Of a stretch of DNA of 64,000 nt, positions 8,653 to 17,108 are shown piece by piece. The translations under genes and the position numbers were made by a program. Below the pieces are notes generated by a model. That model was not told where the DNA came from. It saw only the letters and a list, made by a program, of their open reading frames with translations, and ran no database searches. Source of the DNA: Chloroflexota bacterium (lineage in GTDB: Bacteria > Chloroflexota > Anaerolineae > Anaerolineales > Anaerolineaceae); contig JAKOSR010000090.1 of the NCBI GenBank assembly GCA_029777225.1, positions 1 through 64,000 of the forward strand, read 5' to 3'. Each line of letters begins with the position of its first letter. Positions within the stretch are counted from its first letter, which is position 1.

Positions 8653-9783
8653 ATGATTAAAGACCATGCCGTTCGTTCGGCAACAGCGACAAACCCCGTA
8701 TTTCCCTATCCCCGCAAAACCTTAGTGAGAGGATTACTGCGCGCAATCCTTAGGATGCTATTACCCGTCCTGACCCGGCTCGACATCCAAAACCGGGAGG
8801 GATTGCCCAAGCGCGGGCCTGTCATCCTATCCGGCAACCATTCTGGAATCTTGGAAGCGGTCTTGATGGCAGCTTATGCTCCGCGGCAGGTGGAATTCCT
8901 TGGCACGGGCGATATCCCGCTCGATCCGCGATACGCCTGGATTACGCGCGTGTATGGTTTGATACCTATTAACCGCGGCAACCTTGACCGGGAGGGCATC
9001 CAGAAATCCGTGGACGTGTTGAAGCAAGGCGGAATCCTGGGCATTTTCCCGGAGGGCGGCATTTGGAGCCCTGCCAACATGGCCCCACAATTAGGCGTGG
9101 CACTCATCAGCCAGCGCGCCCAGGCCCCCATCCTGCCGATTGGCTTTGGCGGGTTGAAGAATGCCCTGCCGCGTTTGTTTAAACTGCAAAGGCCGCGCGT
9201 TGAAATCCGGGTGGGGGAGCCTATCCCACCCGTCCCCTACGACCAGCCGGCAGGGGGCCTGAAAACCGCCCTCACTGCCAAGGCTGAAGAGGTGTTGCGG
9301 GCTATCAGGCAATTGATGCCTGAAGCGGAGCGAACCGAGAGGCACGTGAGCGAGGCATACACGCTGAGTGCTGAGACGCGGCCGATGGTGCAGGATGGGC
9401 AGAGCGAGCGGCATTCCATCCCGGGCGGGGAGGTGTTCGCCAGGTTTTTGCTCAACCCCGTGCTGGTGGACGCGCTTTTCCGCAACGTTGGGCTGAAAAT
9501 TGACCCGCTGCGCGGGCAGGCCGGGCCCACCTCCAATGAGGAGTTCCGCAGCGCGCTCGCGGAAATCCAAGCCTACCTGCAGCAAAACCCAGGTTTTTTC
9601 ACCTATCGTTTCGGGATGGCATTGGGGGTGCGGATGCCTGAAGCGCTGGAAGCGCTGGAGGCTCAGCTAACCCGCGCGCAAGCGCAGGGGGCAGAATTTT
9701 GGCTGGAGGCGCAGGTCGAAGTCGCGTACGCCGATGGCAGATTGGAACGACGCGCTCAGAAATGCCGGATTGTCCCGGGGTAA
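8653..9783 (+). CDS. PlsC-type acyltransferase with C-terminal extension
   Basis: 376 residues. The first half (about 35-200) is a 1-acylglycerol-3-phosphate O-acyltransferase-like domain: NHSGILEA, where the usual HX4D reads HX4E, then INRGN, FPEGG and a final PILPIGFGG. Known members transfer an acyl chain to lysophosphatidate at the membrane. Residues 205-376 form an extra domain with no family I recognise, so the protein is about 150 residues longer than a typical PlsC. The start at 8653 has a poor ribosome binding site and is uncertain. A second, ordinary PlsC is encoded at 38684-39388, so this one may use another acceptor. Confidence 0.8.
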   Translation: MIKDHAVRSATATNPVFPYPRKTLVRGLLRAILRMLLPVLTRLDIQNREGLPKRGPVILSGNHSGILEAVLMAAYAPRQVEFLGTGDIPLDPRYAWITRVYGLIPINRGNLDREGIQKSVDVLKQGGILGIFPEGGIWSPANMAPQLGVALISQRAQAPILPIGFGGLKNALPRLFKLQRPRVEIRVGEPIPPVPYDQPAGGLKTALTAKAEEVLRAIRQLMPEAERTERHVSEAYTLSAETRPMVQDGQSERHSIPGGEVFARFLLNPVLVDALFRNVGLKIDPLRGQAGPTSNEEFRSALAEIQAYLQQNPGFFTYRFGMALGVRMPEALEALEAQLTRAQAQGAEFWLEAQVEVAYADGRLERRAQKCRIVPG

Positions 9784-9819
9784 TGAGGGCTGGCTGACTG
9801 CGGTCCTGGCGTGGATTGC

Positions 9820-11544
9820 TTAGCTGCCCAAGGACGGCTTGAGATCCCGTACGTTGAGTTGCAGGGTGGTTCGGCCCTGGTATTCATTCTTATCAAAGGT
9901 GTAGGCGATATCGATGGTGGACGGCAGGGTGGTTTGCCACTGGCCCTGGCGGAAGGCTATCGCTTCGTAAACGCTATCCCCGGCCCGCAGGTTCATCTTG
10001 AGATGCTGACCATTACCCAAAACGCGTGAACTAATGACCTGGAGATTACGACTGCAGAACAGGACGTCCGGATTTTTCTGACCGGTGGGTTCCAACCTCG
10101 CGACGTCATCCATAATCCCGGGGATATGCTCCGGCCGGACCTTCGCCAGCGAGATTTCATAATCAATCCAAAGCTCAGGGACAAGCTCCAGATTGCCGAT
10201 AGAGGCGACTGCCAGGTTGTTCAGCCTCTCCAACAGCGCTGGAAGGTTTTCGTTGGCCACGGTCAGGCCGGCGGCAACGGAGTGACCCCCGTAACGGATA
10301 AGCAAATCGGAGCATTGGTCCAACGCGGCCGTGATGTTGAACTCCTTGATGGAGCGACAGGAGGCTTTAACAAAGCCATCGTCCTGGTAACCGATGATGG
10401 CCGGCTTGTAGAGCGCCTCCACCACCCGGCTGGCTGCCAAACCCACCACGCCTTCGTTAAATTCCTTTGAGGCGGCAAAGATAATGAGCTTGTCCGGGTC
10501 AGAAGCCAGGGCCTCCGCGATGGCGGCTTCCTGTATCTTTTGAGTCAGCTCCTTGCGGTAGGCGTTTTGGTTATCGAGCTGTTGCGCGAGAGCGGCGGCT
10601 TCAAACAGGTTCTCGGACACCAGCAGCTCGAAGGCGGCCGTCGCGGTATCCAGCCTGCCCGCGGCGTTGAGCCTGGGACCGAGAATGAAGCCGATGTTGC
10701 TGGCTGTGACGCGGTCCAACTTGACGCCAGCCACCTGGGACAGGGAGAAAAGACCCTGTCGGTTCACCTTGCGCATCTCGTCCAGGCCGCGCTTGACCAG
10801 GGCACGGTTTTCACCGGTGAGGTCGGCCAGGTCGGCCACAGTCCCCGCGGCCACCAGGTCCAGCCAATGGTCCGCGTCCAGGCCTGCAGTTGGGTAAGTG
10901 GCCAGGTAGGCGGAGGCAATTTTGTAGGCCAGGCCAACGCCCGCCAGATGCTTATAGGGATACGGGTCGCCGGGCTGCCTGGGGTTAATAATCGCGTCCG
11001 CGGGTGGAAGCACACTGCCGGGCAGATGATGGTCCGAGACAATCACTTTCATTCCGCGCGCGCGTGCCTCGCGCACTTCGTCCACGGAACGAATGCCGCA
11101 GTCAACGGTGATGAGCAGGCCAATGCCCTCGCCGGCCAATTGTTGCATGGCGTCCAGGTTCAACCCGTAACCTTCATCAAAGCGGTTGGGGATGTACACC
11201 CGCGGGGTCAGGCCCAGGCTCCTGAAGAATTCATAGAGCAACGCGCTGGCGGTGACGCCATCCACGTCGTAATCCCCATAAATGGCCACCATGCTGCCGT
11301 CCTGCAAGGCTTCGTGGATGAGCCGGACGGCCTCCGGCATGTCCTTGAGCAACAATGGGTTGGCGCTGAAGTTGGTTTGATAGGTGAGGAAGGATTCCGC
11401 TTCGGAGGACGTCTCAATCCCGCGGTTGTAGAGCAGCTGACGCAGAAGGGGAGAAAAGTCACGCAGCTCTTGCTTGACCGAATTCGGGATTAATGGCGAA
11501 ATGATCCAGCGTTTTGGGGATGGGGTGTTTGGCTTGGTTTCCAT
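9820..11544 (-). CDS. recJ: Single-stranded-DNA-specific exonuclease RecJ
   Basis: 574 residues from ATG 11544. DHH-family motifs are in order: YGDYDVDGVTA, VDCGIRS, SDHHLPG, and in the C-terminal DHHA1 part GGHSVAAG, followed by an OB-like domain ending near the C-terminus. RecJ is a Mn/Mg-dependent 5'-3' single-strand exonuclease in recombination and mismatch repair. The open frame extends to 11613, but that would run through the divergent psuG leader; ATG 11544 (M24) is preceded by GGAAA and fits the family length. It is divergent from psuG with a 96-base spacer that must hold both promoters. Confidence 0.95.
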   Translation of the reverse strand: METKPNTPSPKRWIISPLIPNSVKQELRDFSPLLRQLLYNRGIETSSEAESFLTYQTNFSANPLLLKDMPEAVRLIHEALQDGSMVAIYGDYDVDGVTASALLYEFFRSLGLTPRVYIPNRFDEGYGLNLDAMQQLAGEGIGLLITVDCGIRSVDEVREARARGMKVIVSDHHLPGSVLPPADAIINPRQPGDPYPYKHLAGVGLAYKIASAYLATYPTAGLDADHWLDLVAAGTVADLADLTGENRALVKRGLDEMRKVNRQGLFSLSQVAGVKLDRVTASNIGFILGPRLNAAGRLDTATAAFELLVSENLFEAAALAQQLDNQNAYRKELTQKIQEAAIAEALASDPDKLIIFAASKEFNEGVVGLAASRVVEALYKPAIIGYQDDGFVKASCRSIKEFNITAALDQCSDLLIRYGGHSVAAGLTVANENLPALLERLNNLAVASIGNLELVPELWIDYEISLAKVRPEHIPGIMDDVARLEPTGQKNPDVLFCSRNLQVISSRVLGNGQHLKMNLRAGDSVYEAIAFRQGQWQTTLPSTIDIAYTFDKNEYQGRTTLQLNVRDLKPSLGS

Positions 11545-11640
11545 GCAGGTTTCCGTCTCGTTTTGGCTTATTTTACACGGAAAACAGGGGGTTAAAAATT
11601 TTTGGAAAATCAACTAAAATTTCCACAGGAGCGTGATGCC

Positions 11641-12600
11641 ATGGAAAATACTGATAGATTGCCTTTGCCCTCCCAACGAGCACAGTTTGTTCGTTCGGAA
11701 GAAGTTGAAAAAGCCCGCCTGGGCCACAAGCCGATTGTCGCCCTGGAATCCACGGTGATTACCCACGGCCTTCCCTGGCCAGAGAATCTTGACCTGGCGC
11801 TTTCGATGGAGCGCACTGTGCGCGAGAATGGGGCTGTGCCGGCCACGATTGCCATCCTGGATGGACAAGTGCGGGTTGGGTTGAGCGGTGACGAGTTGGA
11901 AGCGCTTTCCAAGGCGACCGGGGTGCGCAAGGTGAGCGTGCGCGATTTTGGTCCGGTGATTGGAAAGGGGCTGAGCGGTGGTACCACGGTGGCGGCGACG
12001 ATGTTTGTGGCTGAAAAGACAGGCATCAAGGTGTTTGCCACAGGAGGCATTGGAGGCGTGCACCGGGACGCGCCGTATGATGTTTCCGCCGATTTACCGC
12101 AGCTGGGCCGTTCTCCGGTGGTGGTGGTGTGCGCGGGCGCCAAGTCGATTTTGGATATCCCGAAGACGGCGGAATACCTGGAAACCCAGGGCGTTCCGGT
12201 GATTGGTTACCAAACGGACGCGTTCCCAGCGTTCTATTCGGTGGATAGCGGCCTAAAAGTGGAATTCCGGGCTGATACAGCCCTGGAAGCTGCCCAGATT
12301 GCTGAGGCGCATTGGAACCTGGGCTTGCGCAGTGGCGTACTTTTGGTGGTTCCACCACCCGCGGCCACAGCGGTACCGATTGACAGGATTGAAGAAGTCA
12401 TCAAACAAGCCCTGGCCCAGGCGGTTGAAGCGGACATTCACGGCAGCGCCATGACCCCGTTCCTGCTCGCGCGAGTGAAGGAACTGAGCGGTGGTGACAG
12501 CCTGCGGGCGAACCTGGCTTTGCTGCTAAACAATGCCGCGGTTGCCGCCCAGGTGGCTGTGGGCATGAGCCAGAAGGCTCCGATGGCCAGGTACCTGTAA
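11641..12600 (+). CDS. psuG: Pseudouridine-5'-phosphate glycosidase PsuG
   Basis: 319 residues. Family motifs are visible throughout: VALESTVITHGLPWPENL with the catalytic Glu, VIGKGLSGGTT with the conserved Lys, ATGGIGGVHR and GYQTDAFPAFY. PsuG cleaves the C-C glycosidic bond of pseudouridine 5'-phosphate to uracil and ribose 5-phosphate. ATG 11641 is chosen because AGGAG lies nine bases upstream; a TTG 39 bases earlier is in frame but overlaps the presumed promoter. No psuK kinase is adjacent. Transcription ends at the hairpin at 12637. Confidence 0.96.
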   Translation: MENTDRLPLPSQRAQFVRSEEVEKARLGHKPIVALESTVITHGLPWPENLDLALSMERTVRENGAVPATIAILDGQVRVGLSGDELEALSKATGVRKVSVRDFGPVIGKGLSGGTTVAATMFVAEKTGIKVFATGGIGGVHRDAPYDVSADLPQLGRSPVVVVCAGAKSILDIPKTAEYLETQGVPVIGYQTDAFPAFYSVDSGLKVEFRADTALEAAQIAEAHWNLGLRSGVLLVVPPPAATAVPIDRIEEVIKQALAQAVEADIHGSAMTPFLLARVKELSGGDSLRANLALLLNNAAVAAQVAVGMSQKAPMARYL

Positions 12601-12636
12601 GGGCTCACGCAGCCGAACGATTAACAATAAAGGAGT

Positions 12637-12671
12637 CCGCGCGTTGTGATGGAACAACGCGCGGGCTTTAT
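12637..12671 (+). terminator. Terminator after psuG
   Basis: An 11-bp perfect stem (CCGCGCGTTGT with ACAACGCGCGG) with a six-base loop, followed by a modest T-rich tail. It lies 36 bases past the psuG stop. Confidence 0.75.
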
Positions 12672-12800
12672 TAATTCCCGCGCGCAGTCGTTTGACTCTG
12701 ATTCTTAAAAGTTGTAATATGAAAATGTCCAAAGCAATTTTGTCCATTTTTTCATCATAAATAGCATTTTTATCCCTGTCCTAATTTGCATCTTCGCGGA

Positions 12801-12879
12801 GGGCCGACCCGGAAACGGGTGAGGTAATTATTGGAACGTACTTATGGATATTATTTGGGCATTTTGCCCTGAAAGGCCA
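12801..12879 (+). other. Possible structured 5' leader RNA
   Basis: A GGCC at 12802-12805 can pair with GGCC at 12875-12878, enclosing two hairpins: ACCCG-GAAA-CGGGT at 12807-12820 (GNRA loop) and GGGCA-TTT-TGCCC at 12857-12869. The middle part is unpaired and purine-rich. It lies in a 418-base gene-free stretch ahead of the DUF6345 gene. I do not recognise it as a known riboswitch class; it may be chance. Confidence 0.3.
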
Positions 12880-12883
12880 GGTG

Positions 12884-12961
12884 ATGTCCATCGAAAAGCA
12901 AACAACCAGGCGCGAGGATGAACAAGCCATTGCGCGAGCAGGGTATTCAGAGGGAGATTAA
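12884..12961 (+). CDS. Possible small leader ORF (25 residues)
   Basis: ATG 12884 to TAA 12961 encodes a charged 25-residue peptide starting MSIEKQTTRRED. AAGG lies eight bases upstream. It ends 57 bases before the DUF6345 gene and directly follows the hairpins at 12801-12879. There is no homology I recognise, and it may be a chance frame. Confidence 0.2.
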   Translation: MSIEKQTTRREDEQAIARAGYSEGD

Positions 12962-13018
12962 AGGAAACTGAGACCCGGCATGCAAGGCGCTGGGTTAGCG
13001 TATTCCGAGGAGGAAAAA

Positions 13019-13732
13019 ATGACGTTACAGGTTCGTGTTGGAGCTGAATGGGTTAATACGTTTCATTCCAATTACTGTACGCAGAACAACCTAAGCTATC
13101 GTGATGACCACGCGGTCGGTTTCTACGACCAAATGGGAAGCCACGGCCATGTGAAGGTGTTCTGTTGGGGAAACGACAATGCCTGGGAGACTGATTTTTG
13201 CCATCCAACCTTTGGTGGCGACTCCCTGAACTGGATAGACAATGTCCACTTCCTGTTCTACTCAGACCATGGTGGCAACTGGAGTAACACGATGCACATC
13301 GCGTTCTCCGCGCAACAGCGTTATTGCCTGAGCCCGTCCACACAATGGCGGTTGGGCGAGAGGATGCTGAAATGGTTTGTGCTGGATTGCTGCCAATGCG
13401 TGCTCAACCACACCGCGGCGCATATTGGGGCTGTCTGGTTTGGCCCAACGCGTGGCGTGCATCTGATTTTTGGGTTCATTGGGAACGGCACGGACAGCTG
13501 GTGGAATGATGACCTGGGCAGCGATTTTGGTCACGACGCAGCCACGGGTTCCCGCCTGGCGAACAGCTGGGTTGACCATGCTTATTCCTGGTGGCTGGAT
13601 GATGATTCCATCGCCATTGCTACCGGCGCGACTGAAGCTGAGGCAATCAACCGGCGTGAAAACGAATCGGTGAACTGGCGTGATTACAACGTCACCTCAA
13701 CCTCATGGCTGGCCTGGAAGTATCGGGAATGA
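13019..13732 (+). CDS. DUF6345-like protein with caspase-like His/Cys arrangement
   Basis: 237 residues from ATG 13019, with GAGGAGG seven bases upstream. It resembles the DUF6345 family (WVNTFH, then FYDQM, WGNDNAWETDF, WIDNVHFLFYSDHGG, KWFVLDCCQC, GVHLIFGF). A hydrophobic strand ending in H84-G85 and a second ending D123-C-C125 is the arrangement of the catalytic dyad in clan CD cysteine peptidases (caspases, gingipains); that this protein is a peptidase is inference. There is no signal peptide. The next gene starts 30 bases later and looks like the N-terminal domain that accompanies DUF6345 in other proteins, so the two probably act together. Trp and Cys content is high. Confidence 0.65.
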   Translation: MTLQVRVGAEWVNTFHSNYCTQNNLSYRDDHAVGFYDQMGSHGHVKVFCWGNDNAWETDFCHPTFGGDSLNWIDNVHFLFYSDHGGNWSNTMHIAFSAQQRYCLSPSTQWRLGERMLKWFVLDCCQCVLNHTAAHIGAVWFGPTRGVHLIFGFIGNGTDSWWNDDLGSDFGHDAATGSRLANSWVDHAYSWWLDDDSIAIATGATEAEAINRRENESVNWRDYNVTSTSWLAWKYRE

Positions 13733-13762
13733 GATGGGTGAAACAAAGAAGGGAGTTACAAA

Positions 13763-14629
13763 ATGCCTGAAATCAACTTCTTGAACAGGATGGAAAAAGC
13801 TCCTGATCTGCCGGTCAAGATTTACTCCCTGCAGAGAGCGGGGGTCTCCACGAGAAAAGTGTTGGAATTCGCGAAACAGATGGGATTAGAGGCGGTTCTT
13901 GAAAAAGCGCGTTTGCAAACTGAGAAAGACCGTATCATTCTGGCGCAGGGTCAAATCCTGCTGCAATGTTTCAAGGAATCCGGCGGAATAAGGTTTATTG
14001 ACCAGTCGCGGTGGATGGTGGACGACCAGAAATCCGACCTCGCGTTTGATGACGAGAAGGCCTTCGAGATGGCCAGAGCCATCATAAAAAAGCACAAACT
14101 CGCCAAGGCAGACGAATTCAAGCCGCTGAAGGTGACCCATCTGCATGTTGGTTCCATGGATGAAAAGATGAAAAACGTCCAGGAACGGGTGATTGACGCG
14201 GGTGTGATTTTCCAGCGGATGGTGGATGGTGTGCCCGTCCTCGGCCCGGGTGGAAAGTTGATGATTTTCCTGGACGCGGAAGGCGGGATGACCGGGCTGG
14301 AGAAAATCTGGCGACCCATCCAGGAGGTTTTCCGCAAAGTTGAGGGGCTGCGCGAGCCAAAGCTTGCCGAAAACCAACTGGTGCGCTTCCTCAAGACTCG
14401 TGGCATCCAGAAAGCGGATGTTGAATCCGCGGAGTTTGGCTACTTTGAACTCGGCTGGCATGACCGGCAGCAAACCCTGCAACCGGCCTACGTCTTCAAG
14501 CTGCGCCTGCCGCTGAATGAGGGCGAAGGCTACATGAAATCGGCGTTTGTGGTTGAAGCCGCGAAGAACGCGGTCGGGACGCTTATCCGTTACAAGCGTG
14601 TAATGGAAGAGCAGCCTCCGCGCAAGTAA
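13763..14629 (+). CDS. Companion protein of the DUF6345 gene, PepSY/FTP-like segment
   Basis: 288 residues, no signal peptide or membrane helix. The centre (about 150-195) has VDGVPVLGPGGKLMIFLD followed by EGGMTGLEKIWRPI, the look of a PepSY/FTP propeptide-type repeat that in peptidases often inhibits or chaperones the enzyme. From memory, similar segments stand N-terminal to DUF6345 domains in single-chain proteins; here they are on a separate, downstream gene. RBS GGGAG lies eight bases before the ATG. It is followed by a hairpin at 14643, so the two genes form one short operon. Function unknown; pro-domain or binding partner is inference. Confidence 0.5.
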   Translation: MPEINFLNRMEKAPDLPVKIYSLQRAGVSTRKVLEFAKQMGLEAVLEKARLQTEKDRIILAQGQILLQCFKESGGIRFIDQSRWMVDDQKSDLAFDDEKAFEMARAIIKKHKLAKADEFKPLKVTHLHVGSMDEKMKNVQERVIDAGVIFQRMVDGVPVLGPGGKLMIFLDAEGGMTGLEKIWRPIQEVFRKVEGLREPKLAENQLVRFLKTRGIQKADVESAEFGYFELGWHDRQQTLQPAYVFKLRLPLNEGEGYMKSAFVVEAAKNAVGTLIRYKRVMEEQPPRK

Positions 14630-14642
14630 GCTATTGCCTGAC

Positions 14643-14675
14643 AGACCCCGGCAAAGTTTCACTTTACCGGGGTCT
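14643..14675 (+). terminator. Hairpin after the DUF6345 gene pair
   Basis: A perfect 9-bp stem AGACCCCGG with CCGGGGTCT, extended by an inner AAAG/CTTT pairing. The T tail is short, so termination may be partial. Confidence 0.65.
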
Positions 14676-14688
14676 TGTTCGTGAGGGC

Positions 14689-15186
14689 GTGTTGGACTTA
14701 TCGCTTGATGAAATTGAGCGCAGAATGCGCCCAGGAGAGTTTTCCCAGGCGGGGTTCTTGGGCTGGGATGAATCCCTGGCGGATGTGCTGGCACAAGACG
14801 CGCGGGTGCTTCACGAGCTGGGAATAACCGCGGTAGATTTGGCCAGCGCGCTGGAGGATTTGCTGGCTGCCGCCCTTTCTGGTGACCCGCCGCATAACCA
14901 ACGCGAAGGCTACCTGGTTGATATCCATCTGACACCCGGCTTTCAGATTTGCCCTTTCGCGCCAGACCCCGACCACGCGCAATGCACGGCTGGCGGCGGT
15001 GTGCGCTTTGGCTCCGTGGACTGGCGCATTCGAAACAAACGCACCGGCCAGCACTTAAAAGGACCTGGATTAATCACCCACCTCATCCGCGCGCACGGCT
15101 TTTTTGAAGGGACAGGAACGCCATACCGTGTTGACCCGGCCGGGCTGGCCAGGCTATTGGAATTGGGTCCGTTCGCAAGGGCCTGA
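14689..15186 (+). CDS. Conserved-looking hypothetical protein
   Basis: 165 residues with GTG start at 14689. I do not recognise a family. An N-terminal helical part (about 1-70) is followed by a beta-rich part with CPFAPDPDHAQC, GGGVRFGSVDWRIRNK and LITHLIRAHGFFEG; the C-x10-C and His residues could form a metal site. It begins 14 bases after the hairpin of the previous operon and ends 11 bases before the stop of the convergent gene. The ribosome binding site is weak, so the start is uncertain. Confidence 0.55.
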   Translation: MLDLSLDEIERRMRPGEFSQAGFLGWDESLADVLAQDARVLHELGITAVDLASALEDLLAAALSGDPPHNQREGYLVDIHLTPGFQICPFAPDPDHAQCTAGGGVRFGSVDWRIRNKRTGQHLKGPGLITHLIRAHGFFEGTGTPYRVDPAGLARLLELGPFARA

Positions 15187-15197
15187 ATTGTGGGGCG

Positions 15198-16085
15198 TTA
15201 ATTGCCTTTGCTGGTGGGAGAGGGCCAGGGCGTGGCGGTGGGCCAGGGTGTACGGGTTGGCAGAGGCGTGTTGGTGTGAGTGGGGGTTGGGGTAAGCGTA
15301 CGGGTGAGCGTTGGGGTGATGGTGGGCGTGCTGGTGGGTGGATTACCCAAGACCCTGAATGAACCCGAGAGAATCCATTCCCGGCCAATAAAGAATTGGA
15401 CCTGGTAGAGGCCTGGCAACCAGTCCGCGGGGGGCATTTCGAGCACGGCGATGCCATACCCTCCGGACCCACCCTCCCAGCGGCCGGTATCCACCTTGAC
15501 GGTGGTATCGCCACGCAGCCATATCTCCGTCCACTGCACGCCATCGCTCATGTAGTTGTAGCTGTAGGCCGCGTAGACCTTTTTTAGGGGGTTTTGGAAC
15601 TCAAATGCCGGCTCTATGGGCTGAAAATCATCCCCCACGGCCTCCGCGAAGACAATATTGCTAAAAACAAAGTCCGGGTTGGGGGTCACGAGGGCTTCAA
15701 ATTGCGTGGCAATCACATCGGGGACAAAAGGCGTGTTGGTGACCGAGGGCGTATTGGTCAGGGTGGGAGTGAGCGTGATGGTGGGGGTGAGCGTAATGGT
15801 CGGCGTGAGGGTGATGGTGGGGGTGAGGGAAGGCGTCAGGCTGGGTGGGAAATAGCGGTAGGCAAGGGACTCGCCCCAGCGGAAGTTCGCGAAGGTGAAG
15901 ACGCTCAACAGGATGGCAAGCAAAACCAGGCTGACGCCCAATTCATATTGCTGGCGCTTCTTGAAGAAGAAGGGCAGATGTTTGCCCGAGCGGAAGGCGC
16001 GCGCGGCCCTGGTGAAAAACCAAATCGCGCTCAGGCCAGCCAAAAGGCCGATAACGATTACCGTGGAGCGAATATCGATTGCCAT
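15198..16085 (-). CDS. Membrane-anchored protein with Thr/Pro linkers
   Basis: 295 residues. Two membrane helices (about 7-25 and 49-66) are followed by a Thr/Pro-rich linker with TPTITL repeats (about 82-118), an extracellular beta-rich domain (about 120-245: VFSNIVFAEAVGDDFQP to GREWILSGSFRV) and a second Thr/Pro tail (250-295). Function is unknown; the middle domain looks like a small binding or regulatory fold used in Chloroflexota surface proteins. A TATAAT lies about 20 bases upstream of the ATG and AGGA six bases upstream. It is probably transcribed alone. Confidence 0.75.
   Translation of the reverse strand: MAIDIRSTVIVIGLLAGLSAIWFFTRAARAFRSGKHLPFFFKKRQQYELGVSLVLLAILLSVFTFANFRWGESLAYRYFPPSLTPSLTPTITLTPTITLTPTITLTPTLTNTPSVTNTPFVPDVIATQFEALVTPNPDFVFSNIVFAEAVGDDFQPIEPAFEFQNPLKKVYAAYSYNYMSDGVQWTEIWLRGDTTVKVDTGRWEGGSGGYGIAVLEMPPADWLPGLYQVQFFIGREWILSGSFRVLGNPPTSTPTITPTLTRTLTPTPTHTNTPLPTRTPWPTATPWPSPTSKGN
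15763..15834 (-). repeat. 18-bp tandem repeat encoding TPTITL units
   Basis: Four adjoining 18-base units (15763-15780, 15781-15798, 15799-15816, 15817-15834) differ by one to several bases. They encode the Thr/Pro linker of the membrane protein and could vary in copy number by slippage. Confidence 0.8.
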
Positions 16086-16145
16086 ATGTAATCCTGTTCC
16101 GGATTATAGCAGTTCCGCCCAGGAGGAGAGAAATGGGCGCGGCCG

Positions 16146-17108
16146 TTACTGATTGAGCAGCGTGTTGTAGGGTTCAGCAAAGAGTGCCGGCGTTCCGCCG
16201 GTGTGCCAGAAGAGCACGGTTTCATCCGGGCCGAAGAAGCCACGCCTGATGAGGTCAACCAGCCCCGCGGCTGCCCGGCCCGTATAGACGGGGTCCAACA
16301 GGATGCCTTCCTGGCGCGCGAAGAGTTGAATGGCTTCCACTTCGGCCGGCTGGAGCATGCCGTATCCGGCCGCGCAGTAGTTGGAATTGACCAGGATGTC
16401 TTTGGCTGTTATAGACAAATCCAGGCCTTTGAGGGCGGCGGCTTCGTTCACCAGGTTGGCGACTGCCGGGCAAAATTCCTGCGCGGGCTTGTCCACGCTC
16501 ATCCCCAGCACTTTGCCTGGAAAACCGGTCTCGATGGCGCCAAGCACCAGGCCTGCCTGGGTGCCGCCGGAAGACGTGGCGAAGACAATCCAGTTCGGTT
16601 GGCAGCGCTGGTCCTGCAGTTCCCACATGGCCTGGGCATAACCTTGCGCGCCGAGCGCGTTGGACCCACCGTAGGGGATGAGGTATGGTTTTTGGCCCTG
16701 TGCCGAGAGCTCGTCGACGGCTTGCTGGAGACAACTATCCCGCTGGGAGGGGTCGGTGAAAATTATCCTGGCCCCCGAGAGGGAATCCAGCAAAAGATTA
16801 CCTTGTCGCACGGCCGGTGGCTCTCCTGCCAGGACGAGGACGCAGCCCAGGCCCATTTTGGCCGCGGCCGCGGCCACCTGGCGACAGTGGTTGGATTGGA
16901 CTGCCCCGGTGCTGACCAGCGTGTCGCAACCCCGTGCCAGCGCGTCCGCCACCAGGTACTCCAACTTCCGGGTTTTGTTCCCGCCAGGGCCGAGGCCCGT
17001 GAGGTCATCGCGCTTGATGAACAGCCGTGGGCCACCCAGCAGCGCGCTCAGGCGGGGCAGGCCCTCAACAGGCGTGGGAAGATGGGCAAGCTTGAGGCGA
17101 TTAATCAT
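16146..17108 (-). CDS. D-cysteine desulfhydrase / ACC deaminase-like PLP enzyme
   Basis: 320 residues of the fold-type II PLP family. The PLP lysine lies in GPGGNKTRKLEYL; the substrate loop STGAVQSNHCRQVAAAAAK and the phosphate loop SSGGTQAG are intact, and the C-terminal HTGGTPALF is typical. Family members release H2S, pyruvate and ammonia from D-cysteine or open ACC; residues alone do not settle the substrate. The start overlaps the stop of the upstream FemAB gene by eight bases. Being the last gene of an operon that begins with RidA, which hydrolyses the enamine/imine products of such enzymes, supports a deaminating role. Confidence 0.88.
   Translation of the reverse strand: MINRLKLAHLPTPVEGLPRLSALLGGPRLFIKRDDLTGLGPGGNKTRKLEYLVADALARGCDTLVSTGAVQSNHCRQVAAAAAKMGLGCVLVLAGEPPAVRQGNLLLDSLSGARIIFTDPSQRDSCLQQAVDELSAQGQKPYLIPYGGSNALGAQGYAQAMWELQDQRCQPNWIVFATSSGGTQAGLVLGAIETGFPGKVLGMSVDKPAQEFCPAVANLVNEAAALKGLDLSITAKDILVNSNYCAAGYGMLQPAEVEAIQLFARQEGILLDPVYTGRAAAGLVDLIRRGFFGPDETVLFWHTGGTPALFAEPYNTLLNQ

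Noticed and set aside
10540..11493. A 317-residue rightward frame opposite recJ
   Set aside because: Antisense of recJ, without recognisable domain or ribosome binding site.
12801..12879. A cobalamin, TPP or c-di-GMP riboswitch
   Set aside because: The conserved core sequences of these classes are absent; kept only as an unclassified structured leader.
13886..14935. A 349-residue leftward frame over the DUF6345 companion gene
   Set aside because: It crosses a terminator hairpin and two rightward genes; no start signal and an improbable composition.
15763..15834. CRISPR array
   Set aside because: The repeats have no spacers and stay in frame as a protein linker.
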